From Thermoplasmatales archaeon (GTDB lineage Archaea; Thermoplasmatota; Thermoplasmata; Thermoplasmatales; Thermoplasmataceae): a stretch of 53,305 nt of DNA. The DNA lies in assembly GCA_014874365.1 (NCBI GenBank), contig JACWAH010000006.1, forward strand, positions 1 to 53,305. The letters are read 5' to 3'. Below the pieces are notes generated by a model that saw nothing but the letters and a program-made list of their open reading frames with translations, made no database searches and was not told the origin of the DNA. This document shows positions 1 to 7,731 of this stretch, one piece after another. Position 1 is the stretch's first letter. The number at the start of each line of letters is the position of its first letter. The translations under genes and the position numbers were made by a program.

Positions 1-460
1 AAATGTACAGGTCACTTCCGTTCACATACTGGTAGTCTGCAAAGAGAGCGAGGCTTTCCAGATCATTTGAAAGCGGGATAAGTGCAGCCCATGAACTGGC
101 AATTGTGTAGAATTCAGGCGTTAAGTTTCCATTGAACGAGGTTGTATTGCTTGCACCTTGAAAGAGCACATCCTCATACCCGTTAGCCATGACAGGTGCT
201 GAAGACAGGTTGACCGAATGAGGCACCATGGCAGCAAATGGAACCTCAGAGACGATCGAAATATCTATACTCCCACCATGGGGAAGAGCGCTTGACGGGG
301 TTGCGATTTGCCCACCGGCACCGGTGAAGTAGGCCTGTCCACTGAACTGCGGGCCTTCAATTTTCCGGGCATTGTTAGCTGGGGAATTCAGATAAACAAA
401 CAAACTTGCAGTTATCACTATGATCACAGTCACAGCCACGAATAACTGTTTTTTGTTCAT
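1..460 (-). CDS. Exported or membrane-anchored protein, C-terminus beyond window
   Basis: The ATG is at 460 and the frame stays open to the left edge, giving about 153 residues. The N-terminus is a short Lys-containing start (MNKKQ) followed by a hydrophobic stretch of about 18 residues, which is typical of a signal peptide or N-terminal anchor. The rest is rich in Ser, Asn, Thr and Gly with several N-x-S/T sequons (NLS, NTT, NGS), as expected for an extracellular archaeal glycoprotein. No catalytic motif is visible and I do not recognise the family. A TATA-like box about 24 bp upstream suggests a leaderless transcript. Confidence 0.7.
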   Translation of the reverse strand, partial: MNKKQLFVAVTVIIVITASLFVYLNSPANNARKIEGPQFSGQAYFTGAGGQIATPSSALPHGGSIDISIVSEVPFAAMVPHSVNLSSAPVMANGYEDVLFQGASNTTSFNGNLTPEFYTIASSWAALIPLSNDLESLALFADYQYVNGSDLYI

Positions 461-478
461 ATGGAATCAAATTCAAAT

Positions 479-488
479 TCATATAAAT
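479..488 (-). promoter_or_regulatory. TATA-like box of the exported-protein gene
   Basis: On the minus strand the sequence reads TTTATATG, centred about 24 bp before the ATG at 460. That spacing would place the transcription start at or next to the start codon. Confidence 0.45.
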
Positions 489-505
489 GCCTTTTGATAC
501 CAGTG

Positions 506-597
506 GCTTTGCACCTAAAGTCGATCCTGCACCTAAATATGGTCAAAAAATGGCTTTTAGGTGCAAAACCTAAACGGATTGCTTTGCACTTAAAGTC
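506..597. repeat. Cluster of TTTGCACCTAAA repeats
   Basis: GCTTTGCACCTAAAGTC (506-522) recurs at 581-597 with one mismatch, 75 bp away. TTTAGGTGCAAA at 556-567 is the exact inverse of 508-519. A further GCACCTAAA lies at 529-537. Four copies, one of them inverted, within 92 bp upstream of the exported-protein promoter could be a regulator binding array or the remains of a small duplicated element. Confidence 0.6.
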
Positions 598-891
598 AAC
601 TTTATAATTGAATGGTAGAAAAGACGACACCGACACTTTCACTCCTTTCGTAAGATTTCCCAATCCTTTTTTGATCATGCGCGCAGTGTCGACCATCACT
701 ATGTCAAATTTACCTCCAACTTTTGCATCCATCGTATTAACCCATGTTGCAAATCATGCGAGTTTAAACCATTTTGTCAATAGCTTAGAATCTGCCGATG
801 CATTGTATGTTATCTCCTGAGGTGCGTTTAAATAACGTGGAAATCTAACTTCCTTGTTTACCAGGTTTGAAGTCTCTGTTTCTTTCTACAG

Positions 892-1290
892 CTAAGACGC
901 AAGATCTTTATCTGGCAATTCTCCCGTTACAATTTGAGTTGTGTCCCGGCATTCCACAATCTTGTCGTCTTCAAACCTGAAGATAAGTATCTGTCTTAAT
1001 CCAATCATCTTATCCAATAGAAGATTGATGTGGACCATAACCGGCTCTCCTCATGATAGTATGTGGATAGTTTCAATTATTGTTATTTCCATCCTGCAGG
1101 AGAAAAGTTAATTGCCAGCTGGTGGGACCGATTTCCAAGGCTTTCCTTCAATGCTTGGCTTCGTGATATGCAATATATCAGACACAAGTTCTGCATGGTA
1201 TGAGGGTCTTGAAGACTCGTACAGGTCAGCAGTATAATCAAGCAAGTTTCTTTTTGCCTCTTCCAGGAGGGTATGGGACACGATGTGCAA
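892..1290 (-). pseudogene. NTF2/SnoaL-like protein, interrupted by two in-frame stops
   Basis: One reading frame runs from 1290 (TTG) to TAG at 892-894 and is broken by TAA at 1108-1110 and TGA at 1051-1053. All three segments are in the same frame. The middle segment (MEITIIETIHILS, stop, GEPVMVHI) and the end (ILIFRFEDDKIVECRD) have the pattern of SnoaL-like/NTF2-like proteins: a strand, an 'I-ia-gD-V-v' segment, then an 'F-dGKI-E-D' strand. The best reading is a recently inactivated NTF2-fold gene. The family assignment rests on motif pattern only. A short functional ORF from 1290 to 1108 is a less likely alternative. Confidence 0.5.
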
Positions 1291-1396
1291 AACCCTCTGA
1301 AGGTGAATATATTTCCCTTCTCACGGATAACCCATAACTAATTTAGCCTCAGTCCGGTCAAGCGAGGGATAGGCGATTGCCAAGTGTACTGCTTCC

Positions 1397-1690
1397 CTAG
1401 ATACTGTGAAAATCGAAAATGCGTCCATCATTGTAGAATTTTATGTAGAAACGATATTCCTTGCCGTCGTATGTTGCGGTGCATTTTCGCCCGGAATTGT
1501 TGTTTCCTGTTATTTCAAGTGAATCTATTGTTGGCCAGGCATTCTCCGCCTTCACCTTCGTAACCAGGTTCTTGAACGCAGTCGCGCAGATGTCACAGCA
1601 GAAGAATCTGTTTTTTCCTTCGACCTCTTCCCAGTACTCCCCCCAGGTTGCATCACACAGTGCGCATCCTTCCTTGTAGTTAATTTCCAT
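1397..1690 (-). CDS. Ta0938-like small zinc-binding protein
   Basis: A 97-residue protein with cysteines at residues 9, 12, 31, 32 and 35 in the pattern CxxC...CCxxC, followed by Phe and a basic helix. This resembles TRASH-like or treble-clef metal sites and the Thermoplasma Ta0938 family, whose function is unknown. The C-terminal half looks like a small beta domain with aromatic strands. The ATG at 1690 lies inside the end of the upstream TenA-like gene (11 bp overlap); a GTG at 1699 is possible. The overlap implies translational coupling and a shared role, perhaps metal or redox handling (inference). Confidence 0.65.
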   Translation of the reverse strand: MEINYKEGCALCDATWGEYWEEVEGKNRFFCCDICATAFKNLVTKVKAENAWPTIDSLEITGNNNSGRKCTATYDGKEYRFYIKFYNDGRIFDFHSI

Positions 1691-2567
1691 AGCTCTCACC
1701 TCTCTCCACTCTTGCCATAAGGTAATTGTCCAGCAGTTCCACAGATTTCAAAACCGTTGACTGAACGTTTCTCCTTTTGCCAGGATCGCAGTACTTTTCA
1801 ACCAGGTCCAAGGCAACCATGGAGTGTCCACTATCCGCTTTGTAACCTTCACCAAGGAACTGTTTTACTTCGGCAGAATAGGAGGGATCATTCAATACAG
1901 CGGAATCAAAATAAGTGGATTTAGCTCCCATTTTCTTTATGTCCGGATTGGCAGTTAGCTCCAGAGTATGCATTGCCGCCATGGTCTCCACCCAGTCACA
2001 CTCCTTTGAAATCCGGTCCCACCAGTTCAAGGAATCGATTGTTGCAGGGAGCGGGGCGGTATCATAAACTGTTGATCTGGGTACGCCAATGCTTTCTCCC
2101 ATTCTTAAAAGGAGCTCATGATGGGACGGGGTGTCCGGCGGAATACCCCTGTATTCTGAAACTATGTTATCTATTTCGAAGAGCTGTACTTCTTCCACTC
2201 GTGTTTTGGAGATGATTGCAGAACAGGAACGGATCCATTGCCCCAGAAAATGATGATGCTCCATTACGTAACCGTAAATGGTTTTGTTGTCCGGATGCTG
2301 CATCCTGACGATGAAAGGATGAAGCGGCTCTCCGTAAATTCTCTCGACAAGCCTCCTGATTATCCATTCCTTGAGTCCAGCATCAAGGCTGTATAGCTTT
2401 TCTAATTTTTCCCTGACCTGATCCAGACCTGCCTTCTTGATGCCAATATACCTGTTCAACCACATTATGTGTTTTCCATCTGATCGCTGCTCCTCCTGGA
2501 CTAAATGCTCACCCAGAGCATGGAAAGAATCCTCCTCCATCATGGCAAGACACACCGGGCATCTCAT
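1680..2567 (-). CDS. TenA/PqqC-like (heme-oxygenase fold) protein with N-terminal zinc motif
   Basis: About 295 residues. The N-terminus has C3-x2-C6 and H16/H21, a likely small zinc site. The body is all-helical with the motifs EHHHFLGQW and HELLLRMGESIGV and a late ADSGHSMVALDLVEKYC segment, as in the TenA/PqqC/CADD superfamily. Some members of that superfamily are di-iron or cofactor-free oxidases rather than thiaminases. The substrate is unknown. I chose ATG 2567 because a TATA-like TTTATTTAT at 2591-2600 lies about 28 bp upstream, as for a leaderless mRNA. A TTG start at 2591 would add 8 residues. It overlaps the downstream Ta0938-like gene. Confidence 0.7.
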   Translation of the reverse strand: MRCPVCLAMMEEDSFHALGEHLVQEEQRSDGKHIMWLNRYIGIKKAGLDQVREKLEKLYSLDAGLKEWIIRRLVERIYGEPLHPFIVRMQHPDNKTIYGYVMEHHHFLGQWIRSCSAIISKTRVEEVQLFEIDNIVSEYRGIPPDTPSHHELLLRMGESIGVPRSTVYDTAPLPATIDSLNWWDRISKECDWVETMAAMHTLELTANPDIKKMGAKSTYFDSAVLNDPSYSAEVKQFLGEGYKADSGHSMVALDLVEKYCDPGKRRNVQSTVLKSVELLDNYLMARVERGESYGN

Positions 2568-2636
2568 CTCCTTTACCAGTGATTTCTGCAATAAATAAAC
2601 TTCGCAAAAACGGAAAAAAGATTCGTTCCCTACTAT

Positions 2637-3464
2637 TCAGGTGAGCCCGGCCAGTTTAGTTGATTGATCCCAGAGTTCGGTGGCGAGAGCTGCATCTTCA
2701 GCCTGTTTGCTTGGTTGCCTGATCTTTCTCCTGTGGTAGTACATTCCAGATTTCCAGTTTTTTTCTGGTTCAGTGGACGCAACCCACACAAGCGTGTCGG
2801 CACCTTTCTCCGGGGAAAGGAATAGTCTGTTGATTGGCGATGAATAGAAAATTCTCGCGCCGCCTCCGAATTCCTGGGAGAAATTTGTTCTTACCACGCC
2901 TGGGTGGAATGCAACTGCTGAAATACCAATGGAATGAAATCGCTTGTGCAATTCTTTCGTGAACAAGATATTCATCAACTTCGTTTTTCCATAAGCGCTC
3001 AGCCCTTTGTAATCGTTCTCAAGATTGATGTCGTTAAGATCGAGCTTCCCTGCCCATTTGTGGGCAGCGCTAGAAGTTGCGATCACCGTTGCCTTTGAAT
3101 TTGCCAGTTTGTCCATCAACAGGTTAGTCAGCAGAAATGGAGCCAGGTGGTTTACCTGTATTGTTAGTTCATTTCCGTCAACAGTTACCTTACGCTTACT
3201 GCCCATTATTCCTCCTGCGTTATTGGCCAGTACATCTATCCTGGGAAAATCCTTATTCAGTGCAGCGGCCAATTTGCGCACGTCATCCAGCCTGGCAAAA
3301 TCTGCAAGGTAATATGGGGACGAGATTTCCCTAGCAACTGCCTCCGTCTTGGACGCGGATCTTCCTACCACTACAATTTCTGCACCCTGGCTCTTTAGCT
3401 GTCTTGCAGCTGCAGCCCCGATTCCGTCACTTGCCCCGGTTATGATGATTGTTTTGCCCCTCAC
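2637..3464 (-). CDS. Short-chain dehydrogenase/reductase, retinol-dehydrogenase-like
   Basis: 275 residues with a Rossmann fold. TGASDGIG near residues 8-15 is the NAD(P)-binding TGxxxGIG motif, NNAGG near residue 82 is the structural motif, and a Ser followed by YGKTK (YxxxK) completes the catalytic triad. A basic residue after the second strand (VVGRS) suggests NADP(H) preference. The length and the long C-terminal substrate region resemble the retinol dehydrogenase/WWOX-like branch. The real substrate cannot be inferred. The start is GTG at 3464. No operon partner is obvious; the neighbouring genes are on the same strand with short gaps. Confidence 0.88.
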   Translation of the reverse strand: MRGKTIIITGASDGIGAAAARQLKSQGAEIVVVGRSASKTEAVAREISSPYYLADFARLDDVRKLAAALNKDFPRIDVLANNAGGIMGSKRKVTVDGNELTIQVNHLAPFLLTNLLMDKLANSKATVIATSSAAHKWAGKLDLNDINLENDYKGLSAYGKTKLMNILFTKELHKRFHSIGISAVAFHPGVVRTNFSQEFGGGARIFYSSPINRLFLSPEKGADTLVWVASTEPEKNWKSGMYYHRRKIRQPSKQAEDAALATELWDQSTKLAGLT

Positions 3465-3521
3465 TTTTCTATCATCCTTGTTTGTAGTACTTGGCTGATT
3501 CAGAATATCGCTTGCACAATG

Positions 3522-4100
3522 TCACAATGCTGACAGCACTTCATCTGTAGATCTGACCCTGCCCATCCTCTTCAGTACGTATTCAACGGATACTCTGTGT
3601 GCTTCTTCGGACATGTCCGTCATGGCATCTTCTACAAAAATCTGGTTGAAGCCCATCTCGTATGCAAATCTGGCAGTGCTTTCCACACCGTAAGTGGTAG
3701 CGATTCCACAGAGAACTATTGTATCAATCTTTCTCCTCCTGAGTTGCTGTTCCAGGTTCGTACCTGTGAAAGCTCCCCACTGCATCTTGGTTATCAGGTT
3801 GTCAGAAGGCTTGACCCCCAGTTCTGGAACAAATTCAGCCCAGTCCCGGGGTCGTTCACCACCAGCCAGCGCAGAATCCGTGATGACCTTCAGGGGAACA
3901 CCACCGATGGAATCAACATGCACGAAGAAAATTGGAATGTCCTTTTCCCTGAATTTTGCGACAAGCCTTGCGCTATTGGAAATCACGCTTTTTGCACTAT
4001 AAGGCTTCGTTTCCCTACCAGCTATTCCTTTTTGCAGGTCAATCAGGACTAGCGCAGGGCTGCTATTTTCAAAGAGGTTATTGTTGCCTGGCATTATCAT
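3522..4100 (-). CDS. Isochorismatase-fold hydrolase lacking the nucleophilic Cys
   Basis: 192 residues. ALVLIDLQKG carries the conserved Asp (residue 21), and a Lys in TKMQWGAF matches the family Lys. The segment GIATTYGVESTARFAYEMGF aligns with the nucleophile loop, but the usual Cys (as in 'ATxxCV') is Gly here. True isochorismatases and YecD-like proteins also have Gly at this point, whereas nicotinamidases and other amidohydrolases have Cys. The protein is therefore unlikely to be a Cys-dependent amidase. It may act on a vinyl-ether type substrate or have another role (inference). The start ATG at 4100 has an AT-rich upstream region. Confidence 0.82.
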   Translation of the reverse strand: MIMPGNNNLFENSSPALVLIDLQKGIAGRETKPYSAKSVISNSARLVAKFREKDIPIFFVHVDSIGGVPLKVITDSALAGGERPRDWAEFVPELGVKPSDNLITKMQWGAFTGTNLEQQLRRRKIDTIVLCGIATTYGVESTARFAYEMGFNQIFVEDAMTDMSEEAHRVSVEYVLKRMGRVRSTDEVLSAL

Positions 4101-4174
4101 GAATTATAGCAGTTATATTAAAATGCTATATTTTGAAGCACATGATGTATACGAATCAATATCCTTACCCATGT

Positions 4175-5107
4175 TTAGAAATTTAACTCCCCTCTAGCCC
4201 TCATCTCCCTGGGTTTCAAGGTGCCGTAAATGAATTCGTGAAGTGGTACTTTCAGGTTTTTCTGCCTGGCAAGCCGGATAACGGTTCCACTTAGAAATGA
4301 GATCTCAGAAGGTTTGCCGCTGCCAATATCCCGCTGCGTTGAACTTGTGGTTTCAAATGGGATAGAATTCATGAACCCCAGGGTTTTTTCTTTGCTTTTC
4401 GCGTCCAGGTCTATACCATAAGCTATCCCAACGCTCATTACCTCGTTAATTGATTCTTCCAGCATATCCCGTGTTTCTTTGATTGTACGAAGTATACCTA
4501 TTGGCGCCTGAGTTATGGAACCAACGCCCCCAAGCGTAGCCATCGTCATGAATTTCTCCCAGATGTCCTTCTGTATGTTTGATGAAATCTCGCAACTGAT
4601 TCCGGATTGCTGAAGTACGTCCCTGAGTTTCAGCATCTTATCCGTGGCCTGCCCACTTACATTTCCAAAAACCACATTTGGAATTGGACCCAGATGCTTT
4701 ACAATACCGGGTGATTCGACAAAGCATATCACTCTGGTCAATCCTCCTAAAGCATTTGCCGGGTAAATTTTCTTTAAAGCCGGATACGCTTCCACGCCGT
4801 TCTGGATTGGTAAAATTATTGTGTCATCATTCAATAGTTTTGCAAGCTGGCCTGCAATTCCTTCGACCTGCCAGGATTTTACCGCCACGATGACTGCATC
4901 GGCCCTCTCCATATTGGCAGTGGAATCGGAAATCTGGTCCATATGCACAACGAAATCGCCTCCTGGAGAGGTAACCCGGATCCCATTTTTGCTGATCGCC
5001 TCGAGAGCTTTCCCGCGTGCGAGTAGGCTCACTTGGTTTCCGGATTTCTTCAAAAGTGCGGAGTACAGGCTCCCGACCGCCCCGGCACCAATCACAGCTA
5101 TTTTCAT
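4175..5107 (-). CDS. panE: 2-dehydropantoate 2-reductase family protein
   Basis: 310 residues. GAGAVGSLYSALL at residues 7-19 is the NADP-binding glycine loop, and LLARG follows strand 2. IQNGVEAYPAL and DIWEKFMTMA (with the conserved catalytic Lys) and a C-terminal PSEISFLSGTVIRLA helix are ketopantoate-reductase landmarks. The Asn-rich stretch after the catalytic Lys is divergent (TMATLGGVGS), so the substrate could be another 2-oxoacid. Ketopantoate reductase makes pantoate for coenzyme A. The ATG at 5107 gives a normal family length. It is preceded by a 185 bp AT-rich gap that separates it from the ABC permease gene. Confidence 0.8.
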   Translation of the reverse strand: MKIAVIGAGAVGSLYSALLKKSGNQVSLLARGKALEAISKNGIRVTSPGGDFVVHMDQISDSTANMERADAVIVAVKSWQVEGIAGQLAKLLNDDTIILPIQNGVEAYPALKKIYPANALGGLTRVICFVESPGIVKHLGPIPNVVFGNVSGQATDKMLKLRDVLQQSGISCEISSNIQKDIWEKFMTMATLGGVGSITQAPIGILRTIKETRDMLEESINEVMSVGIAYGIDLDAKSKEKTLGFMNSIPFETTSSTQRDIGSGKPSEISFLSGTVIRLARQKNLKVPLHEFIYGTLKPREMRARGELNF

Positions 5108-5292
5108 GTTCCTGAATTGTTAATGAGCCTAAATTTGTGGTGGTTGATCTGTTTCCCTGTTTAATGGATAAAAACAGCCGGAATTTTTTTAGCAACGATG
5201 GAGCGAGTGGTTATGCCTTTTCCCAGTCGATGAAAATGACGGATTTATTGATACAAAAATTATAAAAAAATTAATTAGGAATCAAGGAAATT

Positions 5293-6156
5293 TCACTTAA
5301 ATTCTTCCCTCTCAAACAACAGGAGACCCGCGATGGCTGTCAATATAAAGTATCCCAACATAATTACTACGCCTTCGGCAATTCCGGGAGAATCATAGGC
5401 GGGAACAGGTCCCAGGGTAGCTGTTAAGCCCCAGTTAATCGGGGAACTAAACAGATCGCTTAAAATTCCGCTGGCGTACGATATCACCATCCAAGGTTCA
5501 ATCTTAATCAAAATGGCAACCAGATCCTGCAGTATTGTGAAACCGAACAGGAATAGTATTATGGTAAGGACGAAACCATAGGCGCTGGTCTTGAATAGAG
5601 AACTGAACAGGAAAGTGGTGCCCAATACTGCCAGCAGATAGAGTATCACGATTGGCAGTGAGAAGAACAACTGCCATGGAAATGCGCTGGCTCCAAAGTA
5701 GTAAATGCCGTTTCCGAGTACTATTGCAAAGAATATCGTTATTATTGCAACTGATGTCAGGAAGGCAGCCAGGAATTTTCCTGCATAAACTGTTGCCCTT
5801 CTTATGGGTACGCTCATCAGGAAATATCCTGTCTTGTTCTGGAATTCGCCAGCAATTGCGTCTCCTCCAAAGAACACAGCGGCCAAGACGATTACTACTC
5901 CAACTCCCCCGGCCCACGAACCGCCATAGAAAGATACGCTGTCTGATGTAATGAATGAAGAATGGTAAATTGCGACCACTGCAGAAAAAATTGCACCTAT
6001 GGCAACTACAATCACAACGAGCGCAAGGAAACGGCGAGATTGAAGGTATTGCCTCATCTGGTAATGCGCCAGTCTTGGAATCTGCTGTGCAGTTGAAGGA
6101 ACCTTTAGTCTGGTAGCTGGTTTGCTGGTTTCAGTTCCTGTTGTAATTTCTGTCAT
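5293..6156 (-). CDS. ABC-2 type transporter permease
   Basis: 287 residues with a cytoplasmic N-terminus of about 40 residues and then six predicted membrane segments separated by short loops. A segment with FGGDAIAGEFQNKTGYFLMSVPIRR, broken here as FGGDAIAGEFQ and LMSVPIRR, is typical of ABC-2 permeases after the second helix. It ends with LLFEREEFK. It follows the ATPase gene by 3 bp, so the two form one transporter. The substrate is unknown; with a MarR regulator upstream, drug or toxic-compound export is a reasonable inference. Confidence 0.85.
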   Translation of the reverse strand: MTEITTGTETSKPATRLKVPSTAQQIPRLAHYQMRQYLQSRRFLALVVIVVAIGAIFSAVVAIYHSSFITSDSVSFYGGSWAGGVGVVIVLAAVFFGGDAIAGEFQNKTGYFLMSVPIRRATVYAGKFLAAFLTSVAIITIFFAIVLGNGIYYFGASAFPWQLFFSLPIVILYLLAVLGTTFLFSSLFKTSAYGFVLTIILFLFGFTILQDLVAILIKIEPWMVISYASGILSDLFSSPINWGLTATLGPVPAYDSPGIAEGVVIMLGYFILTAIAGLLLFEREEFK

Positions 6157-6159
6157 CTT

Positions 6160-7116
6160 TCAGTCACCTCTTTCAATTTGTTTCATATAAATATCTTCGA
6201 GAGTGCTAGAGGGTTCAGAAAAACTCACTACACCAATATGGAGTCCTACTATCTCTTCAAGCAATTTCTTCTGGGTTTCAGTTCCCCCTTTAAAACGAAG
6301 CCTAACACGTTTTGGGTCCAGGACCTCGCTGGAAGTTACTCCTGAGATTGCAGATAAGCCCCTGTTAATTAATGCTTCATTGACAGGCTCCGCAAATCCT
6401 ACATCTACGGAAGAGTGACCATCTGAAAATTTATCAATCACATTTCCTAGCGTATCGTAAAACAGTAGCTTCCCTTTGTTGATCAATGCGACCTCGTCGC
6501 ACACTTCAGTTACTTCCTGAAGTATGTGGCTGCTCATGAATATTAACCTGTTCCTTTTCTTCAGTTTCCTGACAATCTCTCTTACTTCCGCCATTCCCCT
6601 GGGATCCAATCCGGTTGCAGGTTCATCCAGTATTACCACATCCGGGTCATGTACCAGTGAAGCAGCTATGTTGATTCGTTGTTTCATGCCTTTGGAAAAT
6701 TCTCCAATTTTCTTGTCCGCCCAACTTTCCATCTTAACTTCGGCAAGCACTTCAGAAATTCGGTCTTTTATCTCCCTGGGCGGGACTCCACGCAAATCCG
6801 CTACCATCTCCAGGCCCTCATATGGTGTCAGGGAAGGATAAATCTCCGGGCTTTCTATCAGCAGCCCGGCATCGGCAAGTGCCAGTTTTCTCTCTTTTTG
6901 CACTGATATTCCGTTGATAAAACATTCGCCCTTGGTGGGAAATATCATATCGGTAAGGAGCTTAAGTGCCGTTGTTTTCCCAGCCCCATTAGGACCAAGG
7001 AATCCAACACACTTCGTTCCTTCAATCTGGAGATCAAGGTTATCCAATGCCTTAAACGAACCGAATTTTTTTGTCAGGCTTACAATTTCGATATTTGGTT
7101 TATTCATCAATTTCAA
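6160..7116 (-). CDS. ABC transporter ATP-binding protein
   Basis: 318 residues. Walker A is GPNGAGKTTA near residue 40, the Q-loop is near LLIESPEIYP, the signature is FSKGMKQRI, Walker B is VVILDEPATGLDP, and the switch His is in MSSHIL. The C-terminal 90 residues form the extra domain seen in ABC-2 exporters of the CcmA/DrrA type. The start codon overlaps the stop of the MarR gene by 4 bp (ATGA) and the permease follows 3 bp later, so the three genes form an operon. Confidence 0.93.
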   Translation of the reverse strand: MKLMNKPNIEIVSLTKKFGSFKALDNLDLQIEGTKCVGFLGPNGAGKTTALKLLTDMIFPTKGECFINGISVQKERKLALADAGLLIESPEIYPSLTPYEGLEMVADLRGVPPREIKDRISEVLAEVKMESWADKKIGEFSKGMKQRINIAASLVHDPDVVILDEPATGLDPRGMAEVREIVRKLKKRNRLIFMSSHILQEVTEVCDEVALINKGKLLFYDTLGNVIDKFSDGHSSVDVGFAEPVNEALINRGLSAISGVTSSEVLDPKRVRLRFKGGTETQKKLLEEIVGLHIGVVSFSEPSSTLEDIYMKQIERGD

Positions 7117-7619
7117 GCAACCTCCTTCTTAATTTTTATTTCATCTGTTTCCTGTTCATTTTGTCTGCGTGAAACTATCTTTTCCAGTATAGAGGCAGCA
7201 GCGTTCAGTTCATCCGCAGAAATTTCACTGCACATTTCTTTCCAGCGCTCCAATCCTTCATCACGCAACTGGTCGACAACCACCCTGCCTTTTGCGCTTA
7301 GCGTTATGCTCACCCTACGTCTATCAGCGGTATCCTGCTTCCGGTGAACATATCCACTGGACTCCAGTCCGTCCACTATGCTGGTAGCTGTCGAGGGAAA
7401 TGTTCCAACCATTTCAGCGAGTCTTGAGGAAGAGAAATCTTTCTTTCTGGATAAATTCCAGATGATCATAATCTGTGGAAACGAAAGGTCATGCTGGAGA
7501 GCTAATTTACGCATTGCGCGCATAAGTCTTGAAGCAAGTATAGACGTGACAGAAGCAAGCCTTTTTACAGACTCCATGTCAGGTGGTCCCGCAATTTTGG
7601 TAGAATCCAGAACATTCAT
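7113..7619 (-). CDS. MarR-family transcriptional regulator
   Basis: 168 residues. A winged helix-turn-helix spans about residues 50-125: LSFPQIMIIWNLSRKKDFSS, SRLAEMVGTFPSTATSIVDGLE (recognition helix) and a wing in YVHRKQDTADRRRVSITLS with the conserved D-x-R-R. The flanking helices suit dimerisation. It is the first gene of the operon with the ABC ATPase and permease, so it probably controls the transporter and itself in response to a small ligand. Inverted repeats directly upstream are candidate binding sites. Confidence 0.88.
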   Translation of the reverse strand: MNVLDSTKIAGPPDMESVKRLASVTSILASRLMRAMRKLALQHDLSFPQIMIIWNLSRKKDFSSSRLAEMVGTFPSTATSIVDGLESSGYVHRKQDTADRRRVSITLSAKGRVVVDQLRDEGLERWKEMCSEISADELNAAASILEKIVSRRQNEQETDEIKIKKEVA

Positions 7620-7661
7620 TCGATAATCGAAATAACTTATTGTATTATAAACTTAATGCAA
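7619..7661 (-). promoter_or_regulatory. Candidate MarR operators and promoter of the marR-ABC operon
   Basis: TTCGATAATCGAA (7619-7631) is a perfect 6-1-6 palindrome touching the start codon. TTGTATTA (7640-7647) and TAATGCAA (7654-7661) form an inverted repeat with one mismatch and a 6 bp spacer that contains the TATA-like TTTATAATA on the minus strand. A repressor bound there would block TBP access. Confidence 0.5.
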
Positions 7662-7731
7662 AAAATTTTATTATTTTTATATAAATTTACGAGGGCCTTT
7701 CCGGACCCTCATATGTATTGCCTAAATTGAT

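Larger units (their letters stand above)
461..891. other. Intergenic region with short repeats; no convincing gene
   Basis: This stretch separates the exported-protein gene from the decayed NTF2-like gene. It holds the promoter of the exported-protein gene and a cluster of repeated GCACCTAAA motifs (listed separately). A 91-codon minus-strand frame at 457-732 ends in an ATGA overlap with the exported-protein gene. It has no recognisable domain, and the repeats make part of it look internally duplicated, so I do not call it. From about 740 to 890 I see nothing. Confidence 0.5.

Noticed and set aside
457-732. 91-codon minus-strand frame ending in ATGA overlap with the exported-protein gene
   Set aside because: No recognisable domain, part of it consists of the repeat cluster, and the downstream gene appears to have its own promoter inside this frame.
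608-820. 70-codon plus-strand frame
   Set aside because: No family signal, no promoter or ribosome site, and it crosses the opposite-strand repeat region.
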